A stretch of DNA of 64,000 nt from Inia geoffrensis (GCA_036417435.1 CM070900.1:116514315-116578314); one strand, 5' to 3'. Shown: positions 13,364 to 25,348, counted from the first letter of the stretch. Program-made: numbers and translations. The notes: generated from the sequence alone by a model not told the origin.

Positions 13364-13545
13364 TTGAAATTTCAATCACTCTATTCTTAGTACAACCTAA
13401 AGGTGTTCACAGGAAAACATGGATTTAGAGTAGAAAATGAAGAGTTTTATGAAAGCAACCACCCTTTCTAGTTCGAGTCTCTTTTCATCCTTAAGTTTTC
13501 CTAGAAGAATTTTTCAGCTAATATGTTTAGCTAATTATTTGCTCA
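13364..13545 (+). repeat. Copy 2 of a diverged direct duplication
   Basis: Second copy of the block at 9,784-9,963, same orientation, about 3.6 kb away and just upstream of the polypyrimidine tract. Substitutions and a few 1-bp indels are spread throughout, so the duplication is old. Confidence 0.75.
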
Positions 13546-13682
13546 TGGGTAGGAAATGCCTGGGTAGGAAACCTCACCTCATATTCCCACTGCTCCATTG
13601 CTTTAAATTCTAGAAACCTCCTTTGCCATACCATGATCCTTACTGACTTTTCCCCTCCAGACTATGCTACATTCTTTTTCGT

Positions 13683-14168
13683 CCTCTCCCTCTCCCACTC
13701 CCTCTCTCCCTCTGTCTCTCTCTCTCCCTCTGTCTCTCTCTCCCTCTGTCTCTCTTTCCCTCTCTCCCTCTGTCTCTCTCTCCCTCTCTCCCTCTGTCTC
13801 TCCCTCCGTCTCTCCCTCCCTCTCTCTCCCTCCCTGTCTCTCTCTCCCTCCCTCTCTCCCTCCGTCTTTCCCTCCCTGTCTCTCCCTCCCTCTCTCTCCC
13901 TCCCTCTGTCTCTCTCTCCCTCCCCGTCTCTCCCTCCCTGTCTCTCTCTCCCTGTCTCTCCCTCCCTCTGTCTCTCGCTCCTTCCCTCTCTCTCCCTCCG
14001 TCTCTCTCTCCCTCTGTCTCTCTCTCCCTCTGTTTCTCTCTCCCTGTCTCTCTCTTCCTCCCTCTCTGCTCTGTCTCTCCCTCCCTCTGTCTCTCTCTCC
14101 CTCTGTCTCTCCCTCCCTCTGTCTCTCTCTCCCTCTGTCTCTCCCTCCATCTGTCTCTCTCTTCCCCT
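13683..14168. repeat. Polypyrimidine (CT/CCT/GTCT) tract
   Basis: About 485 bp made almost only of C and T on the + strand, with spaced single Gs, built from variants of CTCTCCCTCTGTCTCTCTCT. Frames of 160 to 190 codons on both strands, with Ser/Leu/Pro or Arg/Glu/Gly composition, are products of the repeat and not genes. Long mirror-symmetric pyrimidine runs can form triplex (H-)DNA. Confidence 0.95.
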
Positions 14169-15739
14169 TGTCTGCTCAGCAACCTCACTAGGTGTGTTTT
14201 CAGCCTAAAGCCACACTGTAACCACAGCCCTTTCCTCCCCTACCCTTTCTCTAGAGCAGCTTGTACCTAGTATCTGGCAGGCTGGAAGTTGCCTGTGGCA
14301 AAAGAATTCTGACCTTTTTGTCTGTTTACCAACAACCACTATCCTGTGTCCTATAAATATAACACTTAAAATAAATCATAAATTTAACATATAAAATATA
14401 TTAAGTTATAAAACATCTTAGAAAGTAGCAGAATCTAGAAGTATCACTAGCTGCCCAACTCATCTGTCCCAGTAAAACAGCAATCTATCTGAAAAGTGAT
14501 CTAAACGTTGTGGTTTTTTTTTTTAATGCTTTTGAATACGATCTTAATCACCATTTCCAGTGATGTGTCTACATACCAGCTGCAGCCCTGCTGATTAGAG
14601 CATCAATACCAATTGATTTTCTAACACACACTTGCAATGTCTATTGTATCTCATTGCACACTGTACACTATTGGTATTTAGCCAAAGCTAAGAGGAAAAA
14701 AAGATTTTGTGTACAGAACACATGGGCCCCAGAGAGTTTCATAATTCCCAGGAGAACAGAAGAATCAGGTACTGAATGTCAGGCTAAATGGTTTCCTACA
14801 GTTAATGTGTTTGGTAGCCATAGACTCAAATAATTCTCTTGTCCAGAGCCAGGGTTACTCAGCTGTATAATGACTTCTAACGTCGCTCCTTCGAAAAGGA
14901 CTAAGGATTCATGGCTTCAATTTTGCCACCGATCATATGAAAAGTACACTCCATAGAGTACTGAGCAAGCATTCACTCTCAGCTTGCACTATAATGAAAT
15001 TCTAATTGTTTCTAAAGTTTAAGAAGGATAAAATGGTTAATCTCCATGATGACAAAAGGAAGCCAGGAAAATAAAGTGACACACTTGAATGAACTGTGAG
15101 GAAATAAAGTGCACAACATGCGATAATGCCATGACTCCGTGTTATTGTGCATTTCTGGGCTGAAAAGATATGGCTTGATGGGTAATTTGTCATGCTGTGC
15201 AATAGAGAACAACAGTAAAGAGACTTCAGACAGAAGAAAATTACACAAATAGTAGGGTGGAAAGGTATAATTGAAGATGGCAAAAGATTGAAAGAAAGAC
15301 ATTTAAAATTACTGTACTGACCTACTAAATGCACTTGGGCGTGGAATCCTGGCCTCACAAGAAGAGGCATTAAATGACTGCGGGCTGTGACACTACTGAG
15401 GAGTAATGCCAATCTCCTGCGCTCTCAGAGGAGAAAAACACAATGCACAGCCGAGCTTCGACAGCCTCGACCTGCTTTCTTTCCTAGAGGAGACAGGGCT
15501 TCTGGTGAACTTAGGAGAAGTTTCCTAAATAAGTTTTGTTTTTTTTTAAATTATGAGTAGATTTCGTTTAGTATCTGGCGGGCTTAACTCCTTAACTTTC
15601 TGAAGTCAGTAAATCTCCACTCGGTAAAACTGCAAAACCACTGTAATATTTTTATTAATGAATTCACGTGAAAGGATTTTGCTTCTCACATCTGGTTAAG
15701 TTTCTTCAGCAATGAAGAGTCCAAGAGAGCAGCATGACA
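14169..15739. other. Flank, no gene seen
   Basis: The 136-codon reverse frame at 15,002-15,412 and the overlapping 96-codon frame show no recognisable domain and are treated as chance. Confidence 0.5.
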
Positions 15740-15885
15740 TTGTGCAAAGCACATCCGTAAGTCTGAGAACAGGAGACACCAGCACTAGCCCGGGCTCCTC
15801 TGCAGGCTCATTAATCATGCAAGGCTCTGGGCAAGGGGCTGAACCTCGCTAAGCCCGGTCCTCTTCTAGCAGGAGGAGAAGTGGA
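15740..15885 (+). mobile_element. MIR SINE fragment
   Basis: GACATTGTGCAAAGCACATC, CCCGGGCTCCTCTGCAGG, CTCTGGGCAAGGGGCTGAAC and CTCGCTAAGCCCGGTCCTCT fit the sense MIR order (variable head, CTGGGTTC, CTTGGGCAAGT, CTCTGAGCCTCAGT). Diverged, moderate certainty. Confidence 0.45.
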
Positions 15886-16860
15886 CCACTACTTCCCAAA
15901 GATTTCCAGCAGTCCCATGATTCTACCCCAAACAGCAGAACCTCCAAAGAGCTTCTCAGTAAAGGTTATTTCCTTCTCCTTCCCAGGCTCTTAAAGCAGG
16001 GGATGTCCCAATCAACCATGCTTTGTAATGGCAAAGGTCATTCATCTCCTTTGTTCCCTTCAGTTAGAGAATATGCCTTCTACTTGTCATGATTACATGG
16101 GAAACTTATGTAATCATGACAGGTAGATTTGCAGTGTCGGTTAATCATCAAGTTCTTTCTATTTCTTACATATAACTGTATAATCACAACGTACCACAAA
16201 AAGTTCATCTTAATGACAATGAAGAACTTATTACAGGAATGTGATATTTACATTTTGAGGTCTTAATAAAACGATTTTGTCTAGATGACATCATAAGGAA
16301 TACATTAAATTAAGAGATTTCAAACTTGTAAGGGTACATTTAAAAGTACTTAGAAAGACTACACAAAATGGACTTGTGACATACTCTGGGAAAACATCTA
16401 GATTTGCCTTAGAGATCTTTAGAGACTCACTAGACAGCTGCAAAAGGTCTCTAACATCACAAATAGGATTTGGGGCCAGATTTCATTATGAGACATCATT
16501 ATATATGTTTTCATTATTCTTTTTCTTCAAGTTAAACATTTCAGATTTTTAATATTTGGTATGTTTTATATTTATATATTATAATACTGATGATAATGAG
16601 TAGCAAGTACTATATACAACTCTATCCAAAAGCATCTTTTCATTAATGTATTTCAATATCTGAAGCTTACTTCAAAACTTCAAATGGAAAATGCATCATA
16701 GTAGAATCTAGCAAAATCTTTCCCCAACTCCATGGCCTATCCACTAGTATAATACACATCAAAGAATAGACAGAAAGGTAATTTCTGACTAATATCAATA
16801 AAATCATGTATTAATTATTTAATTAGAAATTCCAAAAATCATAAAACTAAAAGAAACATC
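15886..16860. other. Flank with hairpin, no gene seen
   Basis: AT-rich; holds the inverted repeat at 16,080-16,126. No exon or RNA gene recognised. Confidence 0.5.
16080..16126. repeat. 19-bp-arm inverted repeat (hairpin)
   Basis: Left arm CTACTTGTCATGATTACAT (16,080-16,098), 9-nt loop, right arm ATGTAATCATGACAGGTAG (16,108-16,126). The arms match at 18 of 19 positions, and as RNA the one mismatch becomes a G-U wobble. The pairing does not extend into the flanks, so it is shorter than a usual microRNA precursor. It is not part of any repeat family I recognise. Confidence 0.85.
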
Positions 16861-16875
16861 AGAAAGTCACCTGAG

Positions 16876-17070
16876 GGACTCCCTTGGTGGTCCAGCGGGT
16901 AAGACTCCACACTCCCAATGCAGGGGGCCTGGGTTCGATCCCTGGTCGGTGAACTAGATCCCACACACATGCCACAACTAGGAGCCCACATGCCACAACT
17001 AAAAGATCCTGCGTGCCGCAACCAAGACCCAGAGCAGCCAAAATAAATAAATAAAATATTAAAAAAAGAA
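16876..17070 (+). mobile_element. CHR-type SINE (diverged short form)
   Basis: Head GGACTCCCTTGGTGGTCCAG, an intact tRNA-like GGGTTCGATCC box B, and an AAATAAATAAAT tail. It is flanked by a perfect 15-bp duplication AGAAAGTCACCTGAG (16,861-16,875 and 17,071-17,085). The body differs from the CHR-2 copies, so it belongs to another, probably older, subfamily. Confidence 0.88.
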
Positions 17071-17297
17071 AGAAAGTCACCTGAGCTGGAGTTTTATCAT
17101 ATGGGTTAATCTTCTGAAGAATGTAGTGAGGAAAGACTCAGTCTTCCAACAGACAAAGACTCATCCATCCAACAAATGAGAGTCTTGATGAATTTTAAGG
17201 TCTCATCCTACTTTGGGATTGTATAGATACACATACTATGCTTGAGAAAATTCTATTCAAAATAGTTGGTCACATCAGAGTCAAAAAACTCCTTAGA

Positions 17298-17501
17298 GGG
17301 CTTCCCTGGTGGCGCAGTGGTTGAGAGTCCGCCTGCCGATGCAGGGGACATGGGTTCATGCCCTGGTCCGGGAAGATCCCACATGCCACGGAGCGGCTGG
17401 GCCTGTGAGCCATGGCCGCTGAGCCTGCGCGTCCGGGGCCTGTGCTCCTCAACAGAAGAGGCCACAGCAGTGAGAGGCCTGTGTACCGCAAAAAAAAAAA
17501 A
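17298..17501 (+). mobile_element. CHR-2-type SINE
   Basis: Full-length CHR-2 with the GGGCTTCCCTGGTGGCGCAG head and A tail. It is flanked by an AAAAAACTCCTTAGA duplication (17,283-17,297 and 17,502-17,516). It lies only about 210 bp downstream of another SINE in the same orientation. Confidence 0.93.
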
Positions 17502-17684
17502 AAAAAACTCCTTAGAATTCACAAGCCTCTGTTTCACTGCCCATATTTTATGACTATTTATAAGTCTAATCAGGACCATAAAAGTTATTACCATTCCTAT
17601 CAATGTAGAAATGAACAGGTCCAAATGCTGTCATTTAGTAAAAGAATAATAAGTCATTTATTCGTTTCTACATTTAACAAAATT

Positions 17685-17940
17685 TACTAGCTTCCTATGA
17701 TTCTGGGAAGCATGCTAGGCACCAGGAATAGAGGGGCAATTAGACAGGCATGAACTCTGCCCTCACAGAGTCTAGTTGAGAAGAGCAGGCAGTGAATGAG
17801 TAACAATGAAGTGTGGTGAGTGTTAAGACGGGATAAGTACAGGGAACCAGGAGACCACACAAGGCTCCGTTAAACCTCCCAGGCAAGATAAGGTGAAGCT
17901 GAGACTTGAGGAATGAGTAAGGAAGCTGCTTTTATGCAAT
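17685..17940. mobile_element. Ancient mammal-wide repeat (L2/MIR-like, family unassigned)
   Basis: GCATGCTAGGCACCAGGAAT, CTGCCCTCACAGAGTCTAGT, GAGTAACAATGAAGTGTGGT and GAGACTTGAGGAATGAGTAA are typical of a common old interspersed repeat. The family name would need a library search. Confidence 0.5.
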
Positions 17941-17949
17941 AGAGTCTCT

Positions 17950-18595
17950 CACTTCTGTGTCTTTGCACCCATTTCCCTCATTCCCTGCATACCCTTCCCA
18001 CCTCCTCATTCCTTCTCAGCCTCTTGGATTTAGTTTGGGCAGCATCTCTTCAAGGAATTCCTTCCTGAATCCCCCATCTCCATCAATCTAGAATGAATGT
18101 CCCCCTCTGCCCCACCAATGCTCGCACTGAACCCATACATATCTGTATCCACCAGTCCTGTAATTGCCTGTATAGGTTTGGCCTCTTGGGCTAATAAAAT
18201 CCAAGAAGAGGTTTCTTTGAAGCTTCTGGGAAAGCCTTTCTAGCTCTTCTAGAAAGGCTCTGAAACAGCCCCTGTCTCTTGATAGCCATCTTGCTACTAG
18301 CCCCTGATGAAGTTGTTCCGCCAAGAAGGTAAGGAAAAAGAATGAAAGAGAAACGAAATCAAAACTACTGGATTAAAATGTACCTGAATTCCACCCTCTG
18401 GATTTTCAGTGGTGGAGCCAACAAACTTCCTTATTCCTAAAGACATTTGAAGCTGGGTTTTCTGTTATCTATAGCCTAAAGCACAGTGACGGACAGAAAC
18501 ACGATACATGAGAATCATGTCTTTTTTCCTTAGCATCCAACATGTTATTTTGCCCATAGCAATTGTTCAATAAATCCTTCTTAAATAAATGAACT
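17950..18595 (+). mobile_element. L2 LINE 3' end, interrupted
   Basis: The left part (to about 18,120) has TCTTCAAGGAATTCCTTCCT and GAATCCCCCATCTCC. The right end (about 18,510-18,595) has GCCCATAGCAATTGTTCAAT and AAATAAATGAACT, the expected terminal 'GTGCTCAATAAA...GAATGAATGA' motif. The middle 18,190-18,490 does not look like L2 and may be inserted or decayed. Confidence 0.5.
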
Positions 18596-18712
18596 AGGTA
18601 ATTCAAAGAAAACATCTGACAGCAATGAAGTCATAAATTTTGTACCTAAGAAAACTGAAAACAAATTCAGTTTTCAACCAGAATTTTTAAGTGTTTTAAA
18701 ACTGTAATTAGA

Positions 18713-19053
18713 GGGACTTCCCTGGTGGCGCAGTGGTTAAGAATCCACCTGCCAATGCGAGGGACACGAGTTCAAGCCCTGGTCTGGGAAGATCCCACAT
18801 GCCGCGGAGCAACTAAGCCCGTGCGCTACAACCACTGAGCCTGCGCTCTAGAGCCCACGAGCCACAACTACTGAAGCCCGTGCGCCTAGAGCCCGTGCTC
18901 GGCAACAAGAGAAGCCACCGCAATGAGAAGCCCGCGCACCACAGTGAAGAGTAGCCCTTGCTCACCGCAACTAGAGAAAGCCCGCCGCGCAGCAACGAAG
19001 ACTCAACGCAGCCAAAAATAAATAAATAAATAAATTAAAAAAAAAAAAAAAAA
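18713..19053 (+). mobile_element. CHR-1-type SINE (long form)
   Basis: Head GGGACTTCCCTGGTGGCGCA, followed by internal reiterations of GCCCGTGCGC and ACAACTACTGAAGCCC units, the AGCAACGAAGACTCAACGCA block and an AATAAATAAATA plus A tail. Flanked by an ACTGTAATTAGA-type duplication (about 18,701-18,712 and 19,055-19,066). Confidence 0.9.
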
Positions 19054-19066
19054 CACTGTAATTAGA

Positions 19067-21559
19067 AAGTATGATGCTTGCAGAGGTTTCCTATACGGTA
19101 AAGAAAGAAAATCTTGTCCTCTGCCGTTCTAATCCTCCTCACTCATAGCCGTTTATGTCGCCCCTACTATGCTCACAAGACACTTCCTCTTACACCCGTT
19201 ACCCAGGGTCCTCATATTTTTTAGCCACCCCGCTTTCAAAACCTGCTCTCCAGAAAAAGCTGGTAAGCTCACTCACACTGAGTTCTACGGATCTGATTTA
19301 AACAAAGTGTTATCATTTCTAGGGATATCTGCAAAATCCAAAAATTTTAATCTCTGTGCAACCTCAGATATCAGCAAGCAGGTAAAGGAGGCATTTGTGG
19401 AGCCCGATAGCCAACTCTGTGGTCATGAAACAACAGGAAGAGATGCCTGATTTCCTTGCAGACAAGAGCAACTCCAAACATTGTCATCAATGGCCAGCCC
19501 TACAGCTTGACAGGAGCCTACTCTTGTTCCATTTTCTTAAGAACAAAATAATCCAGTAACCAGTGTACCACATCCACCAAGTGATATTCGTGCCTCTAAG
19601 AAGTTCTGACTGTAGACTTTATCCCTGCGATGGGATTTAACACCATCTGGTCTGTATCGCATTTGGAACTGAATAACACCATGATAATAAGAAGCATCTA
19701 TACTAGAAACTCCCCTACCTCCAACTCCTATCAGGTAATTATAAACAATACTTGATTTATCCCAACAATGAGCAAACTCAGGATTCTTGGTTACAGACCC
19801 CAAACTCAGATGAAAAGTAAACTCAAAAAAGAAGTAGATGTCCCTAATGTTCCAACCTAGAACAATTACAGATTGTTTTGGCTACCTTTTATTTGGAAAA
19901 TCAGATATTCCGGAGCCACCTTTATTGCCAAACATAAAAGCATCCCACTGCACACCTCAACAGAAGTGCTTGTATATCCTTAATGTCTTTCCAAGCAATT
20001 TTATGCAGTCAGCACCCTATACATAAGGAAAGGAGTGGATGTGTGCTTTATGGGTTTCTTATAATAACAATGAACCTTCATAATCAGACCCACTCCTTAA
20101 TTTTTGCTTACTTTTTTATGCAGCTGCATTGATACTACAGAGTGAGACAAACACAAGAATGAACATGAGACTTGAGTGAAAAAAAAAAAAAAAAAAACAG
20201 CAACAGCACAGCCATCCAAGGAGCAAGTGCTGAGCTTGTGAAAAAAACAGCTCCCATTCTTATTAAATAGTGTTCATGCAAGGATGTCTGAAGTACTCTG
20301 CAAGCCTAATTAGCACAGATCAATGTACACTTACCTCTTCAGAAGGCTGAAAGGTGTGTAGTGACTATGTGTCATTAAAAATTTACTTGACCATGGGCAT
20401 CAGATGTCCATGAGAGAATGACCCTGGTGAGCACTCTAAGTTTCCATTTTGCTCATATCATCCTCAATACATCAAAAATGCCACAGACACCATTACTATC
20501 ATTCATGCAGCCTCATAGCAGCTGATGTGCTATATATGTTTGAGAGGGTGGTATCAATTAACTATGTTATCTATGAAGCCATACTTGCAATTACTACCAC
20601 TTCACAATTTATCATTAACACATTTGGCAGATTTTTTTTTCCAAAGTAACATTTATTTAAAGGTTAATCAAAATTCTTAGAACAGCATTTATTATAATGT
20701 GATTTCTGATAATTGAATAAATCAGTGGCTCTTAAGAAAAACACCCTTGTCTCGGTCCTGCTCAGTATACACCACAGTGCCATTTGGGGAACAGAAATAC
20801 ACACTAGAAATGTTCATTTCAGACCTCGTCATGGAAGATCATATATTAATGTAATCAGGTGGTACATTTACATGCTCATTAGTAATCCATCATTAGTCCA
20901 AATGCTCACTATTAGGAATAAATGTACAGCGAGTTATTCAGAATACCCAGAAATAGTATTTCTTATTTAAACATTCAGAATAAGCTGACTGAAATAAGTG
21001 CACACCTTGAATTTGAACTTTCAAGGCACATCACTAAAGTCAATCAATTATGTCAGGACACTCTTCTATAATAATCTCAATTATAAAATTCCTGCCCCTC
21101 CCTTAAGGCAGGCAGCAGTGGGGGAGAGTTCCAACATCTAAATCTTTTTAATTCACTGTAACTGCAAAAATTCCTGATGAAGTGTGTGTTTAAATTTTAT
21201 GCTTTAATACATAGCATGCCACTAAAAACCATATTAGTTATGCTTTATGCTATTTAATCATATGTCAAAATCTATAAAATCTGTTCTAGCATGTTAAGGT
21301 AATTTAACTGCAATTAATCAATCAAAGAAATAAATAAAATGTAATAAATGCCAAATAATGTAATGTCTTTAAAAACAAACCACTATATACACATTTATTC
21401 TAAAAATACTTATTAGCCAACACCATTGAAGGAAAAACAGAGTGAAAATTAGATTGACTGAATCTTCTTCCCATTAGTAGCTAGCTTGCTCTAAACTTAC
21501 AAATGGTTTAAAAAGGTCTTTGTCATGCTCTGGCTTTCCAACTAAAATGTGAGCAACCT
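19067..21559. other. Flank, no gene confidently seen
   Basis: Frames at 19,169-19,450 (+), 19,537-19,803 (-) and 19,838-20,026 (+) are longer than expected for AT-rich DNA, and an A run follows at about 20,180-20,198. This raises the possibility of a decayed retro-copy, but no family is recognisable and the frames are on different strands. Confidence 0.4.
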
Positions 21560-21655
21560 GAGGTTCAAAATGCTTCATTTTTTTTAATCCCCTGTGCCTA
21601 ACACAATGTCTTAATTATAACAGGTGTTCAGTATTTATTGGATGAAAGAATGAAT
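21560..21655 (+). mobile_element. L2 LINE 3' end
   Basis: GTGAGCAACCTGAGG, CCCTGTGCCTAACACAATGT, GTGTTCAGTATTTATTGGAT and GAAAGAATGAATGA are the ordered terminal motifs of L2. Confidence 0.7.
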
Positions 21656-22655
21656 GATTCAAATATGCACAGACTAGATTCTTTCATCATAATGTTTAGG
21701 ACTTAGGAAAACAGTCCTACTTTTCCTTCTGGCAAAAATTGTATATTGTACTTTATTGGCATTTAACTAAAGTTAGTGTCACTTTCTCTATTAATTCTTT
21801 CCTTTTTTCATAGAGTCAGTTAGGAACCAGCAAGGAAGGTTGGTGATGTGTTTTTGTACTTCTTCCTCCAAAGGAAAACAGTGATTGTCTTTTCAGGGAT
21901 GTAATTTAACAGTTTGATGGATACAGTTTTGGACCCAGACTAGGAAGGCCAATTATAAGTCCTGGGTCCAGTCAGCAAGAATTCATTAAGCATCAAGTAC
22001 ATTCCCCACACTATGCTACAAATATGCCAAAAGGAGTCAAAACATGCCCCTGTTTTCCAGGCCATAAATCAGAGGAGAAGACACATACGTGTTCATTCAA
22101 CAAGCACTACCGACTACACTCTACTCCTTGCAAGGCACTGAAGGGGAGGAGGACAGCCAACAAGTCTCAGTTCTCAACAAGGGGCTTTCAAAGAAATGAA
22201 CCGGTAACTGAATGTCAAGCAAAAAGTCATGAATATCTTTGAAAAAATACAAATGAATTCTCATTGGAACCCTAGAAGAGAAAGCTGGTGAAATCATGGA
22301 AGTCTTAAGGAAACAGGTGGCATAAAAAGAGATCAAGGGAATCTCCCAGATAATGTAAATTATAGTACATTCACTAATGACAAGGATTGAAAGTAAGGGT
22401 CCATAAGTTTTCAGAGCAAGTTATTTGCTTTCTTGACAATGACTGAATCTATTTGTTCTTCTCATCAAATTTGTTTTGGTGACATAAAATGATAACTTTT
22501 AGATTAATGACCAACCACTCAGTACAAGGAACACTGAAGAATTTGCCTTTAATGGTTCCTGATGATAACTGTAGCTGAGAAATCTCAAGACTGAAATTAT
22601 CACAAGGATATTACAACAAACAAGACTTGCCCCTTCCACCACTACCCCACTCACC
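21656..22655. other. Flank, no gene seen
   Basis: Old-repeat flavour near 21,975-22,150 (ATTCATTAAGCATCAAGTAC, CATTCAACAAGCACTACC) resembling a reversed L2/MIR-type end, too diverged to assign. Confidence 0.45.
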
Positions 22656-22689
22656 CACATTTCAAGTGCTATTGAGCACTTGAAATGTG
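22656..22689. repeat. Perfect 15-bp-arm inverted repeat (hairpin)
   Basis: CACATTTCAAGTGCT, loop ATTG, AGCACTTGAAATGTG. It lies at the end of a DNA transposon remnant whose core contains one arm, so it probably reflects a fold-back joint in that element. Confidence 0.85.
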
Positions 22690-22905
22690 ACTAGTCCAAA
22701 CTGAGCTGTGCTGTAAGGGTAAAAATACACACGGGACTTCAAAGACTTAGTTACAAAAGAAAATGTGCCAATAATTTTTACACTCGTTACCTGTTGAGAT
22801 AATAATAGTTTTGGATATATTGAGTGGAATGTGTATAGCATTAAATTACTTTCACATGTATCTTTTTACTTTTTACTGTGGATACTAGAAAATTATTGAA
22901 CTGTC
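22656..22905 (-). mobile_element. Non-autonomous DNA transposon fragment (hAT/MER-like)
   Basis: Reverse-oriented relative of the element at 12,421-12,705: GAGCACTTGAAATGTGACTA at one end and GGATATATTGAG, ATCTTTTTACTTTTTACTGT and GATACTAGAAAATT at the other. Its first 34 bp form a perfect hairpin. Confidence 0.6.
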
Positions 22906-23710
22906 CTCGTCTAAAGGCATTGTGAAGAAGAATAATTTTTTGAAGTGTTTCATGCTAGAAAGGATTCAGCAACATGCACTGGCATTTTAATAGGATGGTC
23001 AGATACAAAAATTTTATGTAACAAACCACTCAATACATTCCTCCCCAAAACGCACAGTTAGGAAACAAGAGCATCTCTCTTGATGAACTGAATCTCCTGC
23101 CCCACTCTGATCTGATAGTGAGTGGCATCGGTTTTCACATCTCCCTTTTTCTCTAACTGGCAGAACACTTGAGTCTAAAATTCAAGTTACTCAACTTCAG
23201 GCTTCTTTGCAGGAAGGCCTTGAATTTCTGGTTCAGTTTAATCCCACCCCTTATTTCTTACTTGGCTTGGTTCTGCTCCTTACTATATGCGTCTTACTGA
23301 AAGTTATGAAAAAGCTTTTTGGAACTAGGAAGAATTAAATAGCAAATAAGAAAGTGAGTGAGCCTCTGACTATGGTGTAATCAGTAAGAGGCCACTCTCC
23401 AGAGACTCACTATGTCTGTTACAGGTGTTGAGGCAGAATGGATTTTTAGCAATAACAGGCCAGTACTCACATTTGGGATCATAAATACAGCACGGGCCCC
23501 ATCCAAGGCTGTCACCCAACCCAAGGGTCAGTGAGACAGACAGGCATAACATTCGAAGGGTACAGTGAGTTCTGCAGTCCCATGCAGCTGTAGGTAACAT
23601 GGTCTCAAATCAGGCAGAGGAAGGAGTGACTACCTGAATACCTAGAAATCAGGAAAGGAGTGGTCATTATCAGATCTGATCACATTCTGTAAGCCACCAC
23701 AGTACAATCT
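22906..23710. other. Flank, no gene seen
   Basis: No exon or clear repeat recognised. Confidence 0.5.
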
Positions 23711-23724
23711 AAAGACAGAGACAG

Positions 23725-23933
23725 GGCTTCCCTGGTGGCGCAGTGGTTGATAGTTGCCCGCCGATGCAGGGGACACGTGTTCCCGGTCCGGGAAGATCCC
23801 ATATGCCACGGAGCGGCTAGGCCCGTGAGCCATGGCCGCTGAGCCTGTGCGTCCAGAGCCTGTGCTCCGCAACGGGAGAGGCCACAACAGTGAGGGGACC
23901 GCGTAATGCAAATGAATAAATAAATAAATAAAT
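23725..23933 (+). mobile_element. CHR-2-type SINE
   Basis: CHR-2 with a small deletion in the box B region (ACACGTGTTCCCGGTCCGGG) and an (AATA)n tail. Flanked by a perfect duplication AAAGACAGAGACAG (23,711-23,724 and 23,934-23,947). Confidence 0.92.
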
Positions 23934-23947
23934 AAAGACAGAGACAG

Positions 23948-25348
23948 CATCCAAAGATCCAAGTTGACTTAGCAGAGACCTAGTCCCATAAAAAGAGAAA
24001 AGGGGATAATTTCTGTGACTGTGAGGCCACACAGGTCCCTGGGGCTAGGCTCAGAGTCAGGGCCTCCCAGATCCAGTGGACTACAGAAACTCAGGCTGAG
24101 AATGAACAGTGAGCCTAGCAGTTGTAGTTGGGCCACCAGATGTACCCACTGAGGGAGAAAAAGTCAGAGGCTCTAAATATGCTTTCTACTGTCATTGGGT
24201 TTGGTCCAGGAACTGATAGGATTGGCTACAGGTGGGAGCATAAGTTCATTCAGCTCAATTTTGTTCAGGTACACACAGGGCAAGGAAGTCAGATGATGGC
24301 AGTGCCTCTCTCTTCATAAAGTGGAGGAATTACATTGGTGCTCATTCAACTCTTATTCCAAAATTAATGTTTCAAGGATATTTAGGTTACCTAGAAAACA
24401 ACATTTCAGAGCTTCCCAAATCTATGAAAAAGCCACTGCTTCCTGTTAATCCCCATACCTCTCCAAGAAAAATGCTTGTAATATTATTTAACAGTATTAC
24501 AGAACCAGACTCACATGGTACAATCTTAAGGTTGTAGGAAAAGTACACAACATGTGGAATGTTATGCAACCTCAAGAGTCCTTATATTTAATACACTAAA
24601 AAAATAAGAATAAGAAATAAGTAATAATTTTCTAAGATATAGAGAGATAGGATAGGATACAGAAAAGATCATGGTCCTATAAAAATCAGGACCACCCAGT
24701 TGGCACAAATTACCAGAAAATGAGAAAGAAATATTCTGAGTCAGCTGTATCATTGACATGGTCTGGTTTGTTTTCATAAATGGTTTTAAAGGATTTAGCA
24801 CACAAATAACAAGATTTTATTCCAGAAAATCAAAATTAATAAAATGTCAAAATAAAAAGTAGTACACAACTGGACACCACAAAAAAAATGAGAAAAAATC
24901 TCAGGATCTGATCAATAATAAACTCTCTGTTAAATCTAAAATATATTATTTCTATCTTAGCAAAATTTGAAAAAAATGGATCAAGACCCCACTGATTCAT
25001 CAATTTTTTAAAAAAAAGAAGAATGAGTTCAAAAGATAGAACTAAGTGTGAATTTCACAAAGTAGACACAGGCAATTTCATATCAGCTGCTATGTTCATA
25101 AAGGTAAATGACACAAACAAAGCTGCCTAATCATACACCTTGAGCCTCTATTTCAGGGAGACTCAGATTGGATTTAAAAGTCTACGGATGTTTGCTACCC
25201 AGTGAATATTCCACTAACACACACAGGTACAGACTCAGACACCCTCCTTAGTCCAAGGGCATCTCCAAGGAGGTCTTCCTCACACTGAGAGCAGGGGTGA
25301 GTTTCTGGAACAACAAGAACAACAACAAATAACATCAAAATATTTCCA
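23948..25348. other. Flank, no gene seen
   Basis: Region 24,000-24,330 is less AT-rich and may be part of an old LTR or DNA element, but I cannot assign it; the remainder is AT-rich. Confidence 0.45.

Noticed and set aside
13633..14208. Open frames of 160-191 codons on both strands
   Set aside because: They are translations of a CT/GA simple repeat, with Ser/Leu/Pro or Arg/Glu/Gly composition in several frames at once.
19169..20198. Possible decayed processed pseudogene with A run
   Set aside because: Frames are on different strands, I recognise no protein family, and no target-site duplication around the A run could be confirmed. A translated search would decide.
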